IMG/VR virus record: IMGVR_UViG_3300018405_000018
Coordinates: 1 to 63,174 of that record
Direction: 5' to 3' (one strand)
Source: a virus
DNA length: 63,174 nucleotides
Shown here: positions 7,810 through 16,689 of the stretch, piece after piece
Layout: every line of letters starts with the position of its first letter
Numbering within the stretch: position 1 is the stretch's first letter
The notes under the pieces: generated by a model
What the model saw: the letters and a program-made list of their open reading frames with translations, nothing else
Database searches by the model: none
Told to the model about the DNA's origin: nothing
Translations under genes and position numbers: made by a program

Positions 7810-10800
7810 TTACCTGCCTGCTTTCAGGGTCTCGACTTCTTGTTTGAGTTCTTTGATCGCTTCAATCAGCAAACTAACAATTCTGTCGTATTTGACTGCA
7901 AGTGTACCATCGGTTCGCTGAGAGACAACTTCTGGTAAAACTTGTTGTATCTCTTGTGCAATCACACCAACATCGTGACGACGTACGAAATATTCGTCGA
8001 TGCCACCCTTCGATGCAATATATTCGTCAGACCAATCAAATTCAACTCCACGAATTTGATTAACTTTGTCTAATGCGTTGGCAATCGGGGTAACGTTCTT
8101 TTTGAGTCTAGCATCAGACGAGAAAAACGCTGTGACATCGTTTGTTGCTCGAATTTCGCCGGTTGTTCCTGAAGCTGCTACACCAACGCCAAGAGATGCA
8201 ATCTGTGTGTTTGTGTTTGTTATTACAACCGCATCCGTGATTCCGTAACCAGCAAGTGTTGTCGGATTGGTGCCTGATGACACACGACCGTCGGTTCCTA
8301 CTGTTACTCTCGTGTATGTTCCGCCTGCAACACCTGTGGTTGACAAAGTTGTCGGCAAAGACAGGTTTGGAGACACCAGAGAGATTGATCCTGTGATCGC
8401 GCCTGTTAGTGTCAGAGTAGGCTTTTCAGAAATATTTGGCCAACGTGCTGTTGTCTCGTTTACAGTATAAACATTCTGAGACACCGGATCTGATGCATTT
8501 GTCGTAACGTCACCTATCAGAACTCTACTAAACGTGTTGTTCATTCTCCTTGTGGATGTAAACACTTCAAGAATACGGACATCATTAGTGTTTCTGCGAA
8601 CATAGATGTAGTTTATAGTGTTAGGCAGCAATGTAACAGATGTTGGTTGCAACCTTGACCACTGTCCCGCCACGAACACGTCTTGTGCAGATATGTAGGC
8701 AATTAGCCCCACGCTTCCAGTAACACGTTTAATTATGTTACGATTAACCCCGGTAATGAAGGCTGTTCTAGCAACAATTGATTGTGTCTGATCAACCCAC
8801 CGTACCGTGGGTGTGGTTGTTCGTGTTCCTGTGAATCCCTCATTACTGAACGACATCACATACGTGTTGTTCCACGCAGGAATGTTTGTTAGACCCTGCT
8901 CAACTGTAAACGCTGTACCATCAAATGTCAGTCTGTTATAAGGAGCTTGCAATACATCACCAACACCCATATATGTTTGGTTAACGTACACGTCACCAGA
9001 TTGATCAATCAGTATGTTTGAGGTGGTGCTGTTAATAGCACTCACGTTTACAGCGGTTCCGTGAAAATGGCTGCGAGATGAGTTTGCTATGTGTTCGTTT
9101 ATGAGTGGTGATTCTGTCCAGACCCCTGCCGAAAATGCCAATACACGTGTTGAATTGAACTCACCAGTCTTTCTTACAGCATAATAAAACACATTACGTT
9201 TCGGGTCAAATCCCCAATTGCCTGCAGCAACATATCCAGCAGGGAGGGACGGGCTTGTCCCAACAACGTTGTAAGGTGTTACACTAACCATCAGCGTTGC
9301 TGAGTCTATTGTAATTCTGTGAATGGCTTGTCCCGGTCCAGTGCAAAATAAAAACAGTGGTGTGTCTGTGTGATCAAACGTTACACATATGTGTTGTTGA
9401 TTTGTGATGTGTTGAAAGTTGGCTGGCACAGCATTATCCAACACACTTGTTGGTGCGGTTGATGGACGAGCGTCGAACAATCTCCACCGACCAGGCACGA
9501 TCGACATTGTTGTGCCAATTAACGTGTATTCACCTATCATCCACCGGCCACCGTAAGACGTGCCTACACCAGCAAACATACACATGTTGTTGGGGAACAA
9601 CATCAGCTGTCTCACCGATTTTGACCAAGGCGACGAATCTGGTGTGGCAAAAGATAGTGTTGGCGACCACCAGAAATCAGCGCTACGATCAAATTGTCTT
9701 GTTATTGTTGTTTTGTTGAAAAGAAAGTTTGTGGTGTTCCAAAAGTTGTGTTGCACAAGAAATACCGTGTTTGTTGGTTCATCAAACGAATATCTGCGAG
9801 TGGCTTCTGTTTGTCCAGTGGATGGTCCAAAAAACAAATGTGTAGAATTTGGAATGAGTGATGTAACTTGCCCAACGCCTGTTGACATCACTGACGGTGG
9901 TATGTCATAAGATAGTGTAAACGTTTGAAAACGTAATCCTGTTGTTCCACTAGCCAGCGCTGTTACCATTATGCCAAACACAACAAACAAGTTGTTGGTA
10001 GACGGCACATACATTGGTGAAAAATGTCTGAGTGATATTCCGCTAACACTTGTTATAGTAGGGTGTGTATAGTCAATATCTGCTGTAAAGTTGAACAACG
10101 ATCGATCTGTTCCGAGCTGTGTCCAGGTTTGCGTGTCAAATATACGAAGAACAAACTGCCCGCTAACGGCTACTAAATCGACAGCTCTGTTCTGTGCCAA
10201 CACCATTTTGGCATTTGATGATATTGTGCCTACAGGAACTGCAGTGCGGTTCCAGCTGACAGGACTGTCGAGATTGTTTGTTCTTATCAACGTGAGTGTT
10301 GATGACGACGGAGATGTGTTTGCTATAGTGACTAACAACCAATCATTGCTGCCTCCGTGAACAGCTGTAATGAACTCTGTTGCAGTCAGAAACGGTGGAC
10401 GGACCGCATCTGGATCAAACAACCACGACGTTTCTGTTGAAAGTTTACGAGCTTTGAACATGTCTGGTTGGCTACTCCCGTCACTTGCAATGTAATATAC
10501 ACACTCTTCATCATATTCATTGACTATCGTAACCCCCACACCTTCCATCCACGAATAATCAAACTTGCTGGTTATCCCCACAATGTGATCATTACCTTTA
10601 CCAACTTTTGGCTCAAAGTTCAGGAAGTTGTTGTCAAAGAAATACTGTGCTGTTACCGCCTGGTTCATTTCCTGTGGTTGAGCAAGCGTTAAAGTGCCGT
10701 CTGCGTTCCTGATAGCAATGTTGTCTGTGATTCCATAACCAGACAGCGTTGTTGGTTTAGATGTTACTTGTGTCCAACTAACAGTTGCTGACGACAGAGT

Positions 10801-11058
10801 ACCCGTAATAGCAGATGCTGGAATTGTCGGCGATGCTGTCGTAATGGCGCCGTTAAAAAATACATATCCTGATAAACCTGTCGTGTTTTGGCCAAATCCA
10901 CCATATTGACGAGAGATTGCTGTTGCGTTCCACGTTCCGCTAGTTATTGTACCAACTTGGTTGTTTGTTCCTTGCAAGTTTGTATTGCCCGCAACAACTG
11001 CGTTCCCAGCAACCTGAATACCGTTTTTGATTCTGAAATCTGATTCGATTGTAGACAT
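7810..11058 (-). CDS. Large tail fibre/spike with S74 self-cleaving chaperone domain
   Basis: 1082 residues. The N terminus (FRIKNGIQVAGNAVVAGN, TITSGTWNATAIS) is a common fibre attachment motif. A central region of about 700 residues is rich in short beta strands with recurring aromatic/aspartate turns and could form a propeller or solenoid; I recognise no enzymatic signature. The last 103 residues are a peptidase S74 intramolecular chaperone: S981-D-A-R-L-K986 fits the catalytic Ser/Lys pair of endosialidase-type fibres, followed by GVIAQEIQQVLPEVV and a C-terminal helix. Known family behaviour is trimer folding and self-removal by cleavage just before that serine. Single-gene unit with a late-type promoter upstream; a terminator lies before it. 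Confidence 0.85.
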   Translation of the reverse strand: MSTIESDFRIKNGIQVAGNAVVAGNTNLQGTNNQVGTITSGTWNATAISRQYGGFGQNTTGLSGYVFFNGAITTASPTIPASAITGTLSSATVSWTQVTSKPTTLSGYGITDNIAIRNADGTLTLAQPQEMNQAVTAQYFFDNNFLNFEPKVGKGNDHIVGITSKFDYSWMEGVGVTIVNEYDEECVYYIASDGSSQPDMFKARKLSTETSWLFDPDAVRPPFLTATEFITAVHGGSNDWLLVTIANTSPSSSTLTLIRTNNLDSPVSWNRTAVPVGTISSNAKMVLAQNRAVDLVAVSGQFVLRIFDTQTWTQLGTDRSLFNFTADIDYTHPTITSVSGISLRHFSPMYVPSTNNLFVVFGIMVTALASGTTGLRFQTFTLSYDIPPSVMSTGVGQVTSLIPNSTHLFFGPSTGQTEATRRYSFDEPTNTVFLVQHNFWNTTNFLFNKTTITRQFDRSADFWWSPTLSFATPDSSPWSKSVRQLMLFPNNMCMFAGVGTSYGGRWMIGEYTLIGTTMSIVPGRWRLFDARPSTAPTSVLDNAVPANFQHITNQQHICVTFDHTDTPLFLFCTGPGQAIHRITIDSATLMVSVTPYNVVGTSPSLPAGYVAAGNWGFDPKRNVFYYAVRKTGEFNSTRVLAFSAGVWTESPLINEHIANSSRSHFHGTAVNVSAINSTTSNILIDQSGDVYVNQTYMGVGDVLQAPYNRLTFDGTAFTVEQGLTNIPAWNNTYVMSFSNEGFTGTRTTTPTVRWVDQTQSIVARTAFITGVNRNIIKRVTGSVGLIAYISAQDVFVAGQWSRLQPTSVTLLPNTINYIYVRRNTNDVRILEVFTSTRRMNNTFSRVLIGDVTTNASDPVSQNVYTVNETTARWPNISEKPTLTLTGAITGSISLVSPNLSLPTTLSTTGVAGGTYTRVTVGTDGRVSSGTNPTTLAGYGITDAVVITNTNTQIASLGVGVAASGTTGEIRATNDVTAFFSSDARLKKNVTPIANALDKVNQIRGVEFDWSDEYIASKGGIDEYFVRRHDVGVIAQEIQQVLPEVVSQRTDGTLAVKYDRIVSLLIEAIKELKQEVETLKAGR

Positions 11059-11094
11059 AATGTGAGCCTTCCCTATCCAGCTTTGTTCCTGGGA

Positions 11095-11102
11095 TATTTA
11101 TG
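11095..11102 (-). promoter_or_regulatory. Late-type promoter CATAAATA
   Basis: CATAAATA on the minus strand, 36 bases before the ATG at 11058 and just downstream of the hairpin terminator at 11114-11139. Confidence 0.72.
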
Positions 11103-11113
11103 AGCAGAGCAAT

Positions 11114-11139
11114 AAAAAGGGCGCCGTAGCGCCCTTTTT
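11114..11139 (-). terminator. Rho-independent terminator after the 1102-residue fibre gene
   Basis: Stem GGGCGC/GCGCCC with a four-base loop, flanked by A5 on one side and T5 on the other. It lies 16 bases past the stop at 11155 and is symmetric enough to work in both directions. Confidence 0.85.
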
Positions 11140-11154
11140 GTCGTATCGCAGATA

Positions 11155-14100
11155 TTACACTACTGTCCAGCCACCACTGAGGTAAATCTTCAGCGCAGAT
11201 GCTGTCGTATCGTACCATAGTTGGCCGATTGCTGGCGAAGTTGGAGCAGAGCCAGCAACATTAGCAATTGTGCCGCCAGGAGCACCAGCAGAACCAGTGA
11301 AGCCTGTTGAGCCAACCGCTGCGTCAACCCACTGTGAGCTGTCGCCATCGTTGAACCAAATCTTCAGACGACCGTTTGTGGTGTCAAACCACAGATCACC
11401 ATCAGCAGGCGACACAGGAGCAGTTGCACCTGTGAACGTTGACGCGTCAGCACCAGCAGAACCGGTGAAGCCAGCACTACCCGTGAAGCCAGCTCCTTGT
11501 GAACCGGTGAAACCGATCAAGCCTTGCGAGCCTGTGTAGCCTTGAACACCCTGGATACCTTGCAGACCTTGAACGCCCTGAGCACCCTGCGAACCAGTGT
11601 AGCCTTGGATGCCTTGTGGTCCCTGAGGGCCCTGAACACCTTGTTCACCTTGTGAACCTGTGAAGCCAGTTGGGCCAGCCACGGTAGAAGCAGAACCGGT
11701 AAAACCGATAGGACCCTGCGGGCCAGTTGCACCTTGAGGACCAGTGATACCAGTAGCACCTGATAGGTCGTTGACGTACGAGTACGATGTACCGTCCCAC
11801 AGATACAGACGGCTGTTTTCCGGATCGTTGACATTTGCTGTCTCAATGATAGCAAACTGACCTGCTGTGATGCCAGTAGGTGCTGTATCAGCGGTTAGAG
11901 CGGCAACAGAAGCGTACACTTTTGCAATCGTGAAGCCCATACCGGTGTCACCTTTGGAACCGGTAAAGCCAATCTCACCTTGTACACCCCGAACGCCTTG
12001 TGAACCTGTGAAGCCAGTAGCACCAACAGAACCTGTGAAGCCAGTAGCACCAACAGAACCTGTGAAGCCAACATCACCCTGAACGCCCTGAACGCCTTGT
12101 GAACCTGTGAAGCCAGTAGCACCAACAGAACCTGTGAAGCCAGTAGCACCTTGCGGGCCAGCGGCACCAGTGGAACCTGTTAGACCGATATCACCCCGAG
12201 AGCCTGTGTAGCCGAGTACACCCTGTGAACCAACATCGCCCTTAGAGCCTGTGTAGCCGATTGGGCCTTGAATCCCTTGTTCACCTTGAACGCCTTGAGG
12301 ACCGATTGGACCTCGAATCCCTTGTTCACCTTGTGAACCTGTGAAGCCAATAGAACCGGTGAAACCTGTTGGACCAGCAACTGTAGAAGCAGAACCTGTA
12401 AAGCCTGTTGGGCCTTGCGGACCTGTCAGACCAGCAGTACCTGACAGATCTGTTACGTATGAGTAAACAGAACCGTTCCACAGATATAACTTAGCATTGT
12501 CAGCGTCGTTGACGTTACCAGTTTCAATGATAGCAAACTGACCAGCAGAGATGCCAGTAGGTGTCGTATCAGCGGTTAGAGCGGCAACAGAAGCGTATGT
12601 CTTTGCGATTGTGAAGCCCATACCGGTGTCACCCTTGGAACCAGTAAAGCCTGTCGCACCTGCTACGCCAGTCGCACCTTGAGAGCCAGTGAAGCCGGTT
12701 GTGCCTTGTGAACCAGCCGGTCCAGCAGATCCTGTGAAACCTTGTTCGCCCTGAGAGCCTGTGAAACCGGTTGTGCCTGCAGCACCGGTTGCGCCTGTGT
12801 TGCCCTTAGAGCCTGTGTATCCGATAGGACCTTGAACGCCCTGGATACCCTGTACACCTTGAACACCCTGTACACCTTGAACGCCTTGTGAACCCGTGAA
12901 ACCGATAGAACCAGTGAAACCTGTTGGACCAGCAACAGTAGAAGCAGAACCAGTGAAACCAGCAGAACCAGTGAAACCTTGCAGACCTTGCTCACCAACG
13001 TCTCCCCTGGAGCCAGTGAAACCAGTTGTACCTTGTGGTCCTTGCAGGCCTTGAGAGCCTGTGAAACCAGTTGCGCCTTGCGGACCAGCGACGGTAGAAG
13101 CAGAACCTGTAAAGCCTGTATCACCCTTGGAGCCAGTATAACCAATCGCACCTTGTGGACCAGCAACGGTAGAAGCAGAACCAGCGTAACCGATCGGACC
13201 TCGCGGGCCAGTTAAGCCTGTTGTACCAGACAAATCTGTTACATATGTGTAGGCAGTGCCTGACCACAGATACAACTTAGCGTTGTCTGCGTCATTGACG
13301 TTGCCTGTTTCAATAACAGCAAACTGACCAGGAACGATTCCTGTCGGTGCTGTATCAGCGGTTAGAGCGGCAACAGAAGCGTACACTTTTGCAATCGTGA
13401 AGCCCATCCCTGTTTCGCCTTTGGAGCCAGTGAAGCCGATTGAACCAGTAAAACCAACAGAGCCTGTCAGACCAGTCGGTCCTTGAATACCTTGCTCGCC
13501 TTGTGAACCTGTGTATCCACGAGAGCCTGTAAAACCTTGCGCGCCTTCCGCACCGTTTGTACCGTTTGTACCAGCAGAGCCAGTGAAACCGGTTGCACCT
13601 TGAACGCCCTGTGAACCAGTGAAGCCGATTGGGCCTTGGGTTCCTTGAGGTCCTTGAATACCTTGTTCACCTTGAATGCCTTGAGCACCCTGCGGGCCCT
13701 GAATACCTTGAGAGCCAGTGAAACCGGTTGCACCTTGAGCACCCTGTGAGCCTGTGAAGCCAGCACCGGCTGGACCTATGGAACCTGTGAAACCAGTCTC
13801 ACCTTGGATGCCTTGAACACCCTGCGGGCCTTGAACACCCTGCGGGCCTTGTGAACCGGTGAAACCGATTGAACCAGTGAAGCCTGTTGGACCAGCAACA
13901 GTAGAAGCAGAACCAGTGAAACCAGTTGCACCCTGCGGGCCAGTGATGCCCTGTGTACCCGACAAATCTGTCACATACGAGTATGATGTGCCGTTCCACA
14001 GATATAACTTAGCGTTGTCTGCGTTTTGTGGATCACCTGTTTCAATAACAGCGAACTGGCCTGCAACAATCCCTGTAGGTGTCAGATCTGCTTCCAGAGC

Positions 14101-14463
14101 AGCAACAGATACGTACGACTTCGCGATGCTGAAGCCCATCCCTGTATCACCTTTGGAACCGGTGAAACCACGCTCGCCTTGCGCTCCGTTAGTGCCAGCT
14201 GAGCCTGTAAAGCCCTGAACGCCCTGAATACCTTGTGTACCCTGCGGGCCCTGTGGGCCTTGAACACCCTGTGGGCCTTGTGAACCGGTGAAACCAGCTA
14301 CACCCTGAATACCTTGCAGGCCCTGTGAACCGGTGAAACCGATTGAACCCTGATAACCTACTGTTGCGCCTGCCCAAGATGTGCCGTCCCATGTATAGAC
14401 TTTAGTGCCGATAGAGTAGATGTCACCAATCTGCGGACTAGCTGGAAAATTTAAAGCAGCCAT
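11155..14463 (-). CDS. Collagen-like GFTGS tail fibre, 1102 residues
   Basis: The N terminus (FPASPQIGDIYSIGTKVYTW) is a short globular module. The rest is an almost unbroken Gly-X-Y array built from GFTGSQG, GPQG, GIQG and GYTGSKG units. It is interrupted four times by a near-identical 63-residue non-collagen module (YASVAALTADTAPTG, GQFAIIETG, AKLYLW, ending in DLSG). Near the C terminus are W-F/Y-D-T-T-x-x-x-L-K-I-W/Y elements (LWFDTTNGRLKIWF, LWYDTTASALKIYL). Collagen-like phage fibres form long trimeric rods; the modules probably make beads along the rod. ATG at 14463 has AAGGGA upstream. It has its own late-type promoter and terminator. Confidence 0.85.
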   Translation of the reverse strand: MAALNFPASPQIGDIYSIGTKVYTWDGTSWAGATVGYQGSIGFTGSQGLQGIQGVAGFTGSQGPQGVQGPQGPQGTQGIQGVQGFTGSAGTNGAQGERGFTGSKGDTGMGFSIAKSYVSVAALEADLTPTGIVAGQFAVIETGDPQNADNAKLYLWNGTSYSYVTDLSGTQGITGPQGATGFTGSASTVAGPTGFTGSIGFTGSQGPQGVQGPQGVQGIQGETGFTGSIGPAGAGFTGSQGAQGATGFTGSQGIQGPQGAQGIQGEQGIQGPQGTQGPIGFTGSQGVQGATGFTGSAGTNGTNGAEGAQGFTGSRGYTGSQGEQGIQGPTGLTGSVGFTGSIGFTGSKGETGMGFTIAKVYASVAALTADTAPTGIVPGQFAVIETGNVNDADNAKLYLWSGTAYTYVTDLSGTTGLTGPRGPIGYAGSASTVAGPQGAIGYTGSKGDTGFTGSASTVAGPQGATGFTGSQGLQGPQGTTGFTGSRGDVGEQGLQGFTGSAGFTGSASTVAGPTGFTGSIGFTGSQGVQGVQGVQGVQGIQGVQGPIGYTGSKGNTGATGAAGTTGFTGSQGEQGFTGSAGPAGSQGTTGFTGSQGATGVAGATGFTGSKGDTGMGFTIAKTYASVAALTADTTPTGISAGQFAIIETGNVNDADNAKLYLWNGSVYSYVTDLSGTAGLTGPQGPTGFTGSASTVAGPTGFTGSIGFTGSQGEQGIRGPIGPQGVQGEQGIQGPIGYTGSKGDVGSQGVLGYTGSRGDIGLTGSTGAAGPQGATGFTGSVGATGFTGSQGVQGVQGDVGFTGSVGATGFTGSVGATGFTGSQGVRGVQGEIGFTGSKGDTGMGFTIAKVYASVAALTADTAPTGITAGQFAIIETANVNDPENSRLYLWDGTSYSYVNDLSGATGITGPQGATGPQGPIGFTGSASTVAGPTGFTGSQGEQGVQGPQGPQGIQGYTGSQGAQGVQGLQGIQGVQGYTGSQGLIGFTGSQGAGFTGSAGFTGSAGADASTFTGATAPVSPADGDLWFDTTNGRLKIWFNDGDSSQWVDAAVGSTGFTGSAGAPGGTIANVAGSAPTSPAIGQLWYDTTASALKIYLSGGWTVV
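11758..11945 (-). repeat. 188-bp fibre module, copy in 1102-residue fibre (C-proximal)
   Basis: Encodes GMGFTIAKVYASVAAL...YLWDGTSYSYVNDLSG. One of six dispersed copies, four of them in this gene. Confidence 0.8.
12439..12626 (-). repeat. 188-bp fibre module, second copy from the C-terminal end
   Basis: Encodes the same module with AKTYASVAALTADTTPTG and LYLWNGSVYSYVTDLSG; flanked on both sides by GFTGS repeats. Confidence 0.8.
13225..13412 (-). repeat. 188-bp fibre module, third copy from the C-terminal end
   Basis: Encodes AKVYASVAALTADTAPTG and LYLWSGTAYTYVTDLSG. The DNA is strongly conserved with the copies at 11758 and 12439 over the threonine/alanine stretch. Confidence 0.8.
13957..14144 (-). 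repeat. 188-bp fibre module, N-proximal and most diverged copy in this gene
   Basis: Encodes GMGFSIAKSYVSVAALEAD and LYLWNGTSYSYVTDLSG, differing from the other copies mainly in its first third. Confidence 0.75.
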
Positions 14464-14503
14464 TGTTTTGTCCCTTTAGAAAACTGTTGTTGAATGATTG
14501 ATA

Positions 14504-14511
14504 TATTTATG
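14504..14511 (-). promoter_or_regulatory. Late-type promoter CATAAATA
   Basis: CATAAATA on the minus strand, 40 bases before the ATG at 14463, in the 92-base gap after the upstream gene. Confidence 0.7.
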
Positions 14512-14555
14512 ATGATGCTGTCAATAGTTAAACATCTGCTGTATTTGTGTCTGGG

Positions 14556-16037
14556 TTAACCATTTAAGGTAGCAGCAAACACAAAATCAACGTTGTTCAA
14601 TGAAGTATCAGCAACAGACGGTCCTACCAGCGTTAGAAGATCGCCTTGTGCGACTACGATCTCTGTTGAGGCTGAAAAAGTTCCAGTCGTGCTGCCAGCA
14701 CCAAACGTTACAGTACCTAGCTGAACATTGTGTCTCCGGAATGAAAATACACGTTGTGCAGTAGGACCTGCATCCGCACGGGCTAACGAGCCTGCAAAGT
14801 TAGCCGGAATTGTGAACGAGCGTGGTGACAGAAACCGTAAAATCTGCTGGTTAGTTGTTGTAAGACCACCAATCACGCTAGCAAACACGTCGTAAGGCAC
14901 ACCTTGAATTGATCCTGCTGAGCCTGTGTAGCCGATCGAACCTGTGTAGCCAGTTAGACCAATTGTACCAATCGCTGCGTCTACCCATTGTGCACTGTCG
15001 CCGTCAACGTAGTAAATCTTCAGTTGGCCGTCAACCGATGACCACCACTGATCGCCGGGTGCTGGATTAGCAGGAGGAGCAACGTCAATAAACGTTACAC
15101 CACGTGACCCCGTAAAGCCGAGTTCACCTCGCGAGCCAGTAAAACCCACGCCTTGAGAGCCAGTGAAACCAACAGAACCTGTGAAACCTGTCGGGCCAGG
15201 AACTTCAGATGCAGACCCAGTGAAACCTATGGATCCAGTGAAACCTATGGATCCAGTGAAACCCACAGATCCAGTGAAACCCTCAACACCTTGAGATCCT
15301 GTAAAGCCCCGCGATCCTGTAAAGCCTGTTGGACCAGCAACCGTCGACGCAGAACCGGTGAAGCCGATATCACCGCGGGAGCCTGTGAACCCAGCGCCAG
15401 CAGAGCCAGTGAAACCGATTGAGCCTGTAAAACCTAGATTCCCTCGTGAACCAGTGAAACCGCGAGAACCGGCAAAACCTATTGCACCCTGCGAACCTGT
15501 AAAACCTATAACACCAGCAGAGCCTGTGAAGCCGACACTACCCGTGAAACCTACAGAACCAGTAAATCCTGACCCTCCACCACCGCCTGTTGCACTGATA
15601 GTTATCGTTTGTGGATCTGCTAGGTTGTCTGTTGTAATTGTTACGTTGTTACCTGCAACTAATCTCAACGTATCGAGTCCTACTGCAGTCAATGTTCCCT
15701 GCCCACCAACCTCAATAAACTTAAACGTTGAATTCATGCCAACCTTGACAGCACCGCCGCCGAGATCGGTTATGTCAAACCCTGAAGCTGTATCAAAGCG
15801 CAACGATGTTGTAGTAATGTCACCCGGAAGCACAGTCATCCCGTTGATCAAGCCGACAGTTAAAGCAGCTGACGAACCAGTAAACCCGATAACACCACGA
15901 GATCCAGTGTATCCAACAGGACCTTGGACGGTTCCAGTTGTTAGCGCCCAACCCTTGCCGTTGTATATCCACGATCTCCCACCAAGAGAGTAAACATCAC
16001 CTACAGATGGCGATGAGGGAAAATCAATAAAAGACAT
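14556..16037 (-). CDS. Collagen-like GFTGS tail fibre with globular C-terminal domain
   Basis: 493 residues from the ATG at 16037; the longer frame begins at a TTG with no better ribosome site. The N terminus (FPSSPSVGDVYSLGGRSWIY) parallels the 1102-residue fibre. A globular module (SGFDITDLGGGAVKVGMNST, QGTLTAVGLDTLRLVAG) is shared with the 947-residue fibre. The Gly-X-Y region of GFTGS units and a WWSSVDGQLKIYYVDGDSAQ element follow. The last 115 residues (RFLSPRSFTIPANFAG to DFVFAATLNG) form a beta-rich tip of a type often seen at the end of phage collagen-like fibres. It is the last gene of a four-gene unit. Confidence 0.82.
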   Translation of the reverse strand: MSFIDFPSSPSVGDVYSLGGRSWIYNGKGWALTTGTVQGPVGYTGSRGVIGFTGSSAALTVGLINGMTVLPGDITTTSLRFDTASGFDITDLGGGAVKVGMNSTFKFIEVGGQGTLTAVGLDTLRLVAGNNVTITTDNLADPQTITISATGGGGGSGFTGSVGFTGSVGFTGSAGVIGFTGSQGAIGFAGSRGFTGSRGNLGFTGSIGFTGSAGAGFTGSRGDIGFTGSASTVAGPTGFTGSRGFTGSQGVEGFTGSVGFTGSIGFTGSIGFTGSASEVPGPTGFTGSVGFTGSQGVGFTGSRGELGFTGSRGVTFIDVAPPANPAPGDQWWSSVDGQLKIYYVDGDSAQWVDAAIGTIGLTGYTGSIGYTGSAGSIQGVPYDVFASVIGGLTTTNQQILRFLSPRSFTIPANFAGSLARADAGPTAQRVFSFRRHNVQLGTVTFGAGSTTGTFSASTEIVVAQGDLLTLVGPSVADTSLNNVDFVFAATLNG

Positions 16038-16076
16038 AGTTGGCAGCCCCAATCAAACGTGTTTGCAAGCTGCTAA

Positions 16077-16316
16077 TTAAGCGCTTGGTTGTTCTGTGTT
16101 TTCTTCTAATGTAGCGTCAATAGGTTGGTTGAGGTGCGCTGGACGCTCGATTGCCGTGTGTGCAAGCGCTTCCACTGGCTCGTTAGTGCCGACGTACCAA
16201 TCTTTACCAACAGAAGTTGCCCAGCTTTGCACAGGAACATCGAACGCTTGTTCCCTTGTCACTGGACCATAGTAGTAGTATGCTTGTGTTAACAGTTCTG
16301 AAAGTTGTTCGTACAT
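16077..16316 (-). CDS. Small protein of unknown function in fibre operon (79 aa)
   Basis: The ATG at 16316 is preferred over one four codons earlier because GGGGAT sits six bases before it. It follows the stop of the upstream gene by two bases, indicating coupled translation. It has a tyrosine cluster (QAYYYYGPVTREQAF), a W-A-T-S-V-G-K-D-W-Y-V-G segment and an acidic, proline-containing tail. There is no signal peptide or membrane segment. I do not recognise it. Its place between fibre genes in a tightly packed unit suggests a small virion component or a fibre assembly factor, but nothing in the sequence proves either. Confidence 0.6.
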   Translation of the reverse strand: MYEQLSELLTQAYYYYGPVTREQAFDVPVQSWATSVGKDWYVGTNEPVEALAHTAIERPAHLNQPIDATLEENTEQPSA

Positions 16317-16318
16317 GT

Positions 16319-16687
16319 TTATCCCCATGAGTAAGTTGTTTGTGTTATTGGCAGAGCAGCAATGTTTATTACAGGTCTGTACAATGTCATGAAGTATGCC
16401 CCTTCGGTTGGTATTGGATTAGAAGCCCAAACACCTGGGACATCAGACCCTTCCAAACCTGAAGGATTATACACTGTTCCTGTAAACATTGGAACAGTTG
16501 CCCATTCACCAGGAACATTTATGTTTTGTTCGCTGTATCCACCGCCTGTTGTATTGAATGGCAGTATTGCTGACGGACCAAACAGCACTTCTGGGCGCGT
16601 GCCTATGACATAGTAGGATGTTATATCAGGCAGCGCTGCACCAGACAGCATTTCTGCTGATGCAGGTAGAATGGTCCAGTCAGCCAT
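16319..16687 (-). CDS. Unknown structural-type protein (122 aa) in fibre operon
   Basis: The start is two bases after the stop of the 680-residue gene. The sequence is hydrophobic and proline/glycine rich, with short strands (DITSYYVIGTRPEVLFG, YFMTLYRPVINIAALPIT) and no charged helices, as expected of a beta-structured virion protein. No recognisable family. The tight spacing on both sides argues that it is made together with the 680- and 79-residue proteins, perhaps as parts of one appendage. Confidence 0.6.
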   Translation of the reverse strand: MADWTILPASAEMLSGAALPDITSYYVIGTRPEVLFGPSAILPFNTTGGGYSEQNINVPGEWATVPMFTGTVYNPSGLEGSDVPGVWASNPIPTEGAYFMTLYRPVINIAALPITQTTYSWG

Positions 16688-16689
16688 TA

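Noticed and set aside
11155-14463. CRISPR or satellite array from the very regular repeats
   Set aside because: The repeats are in frame, encode Gly-X-Y units and vary at codon third positions as expected for a protein repeat.
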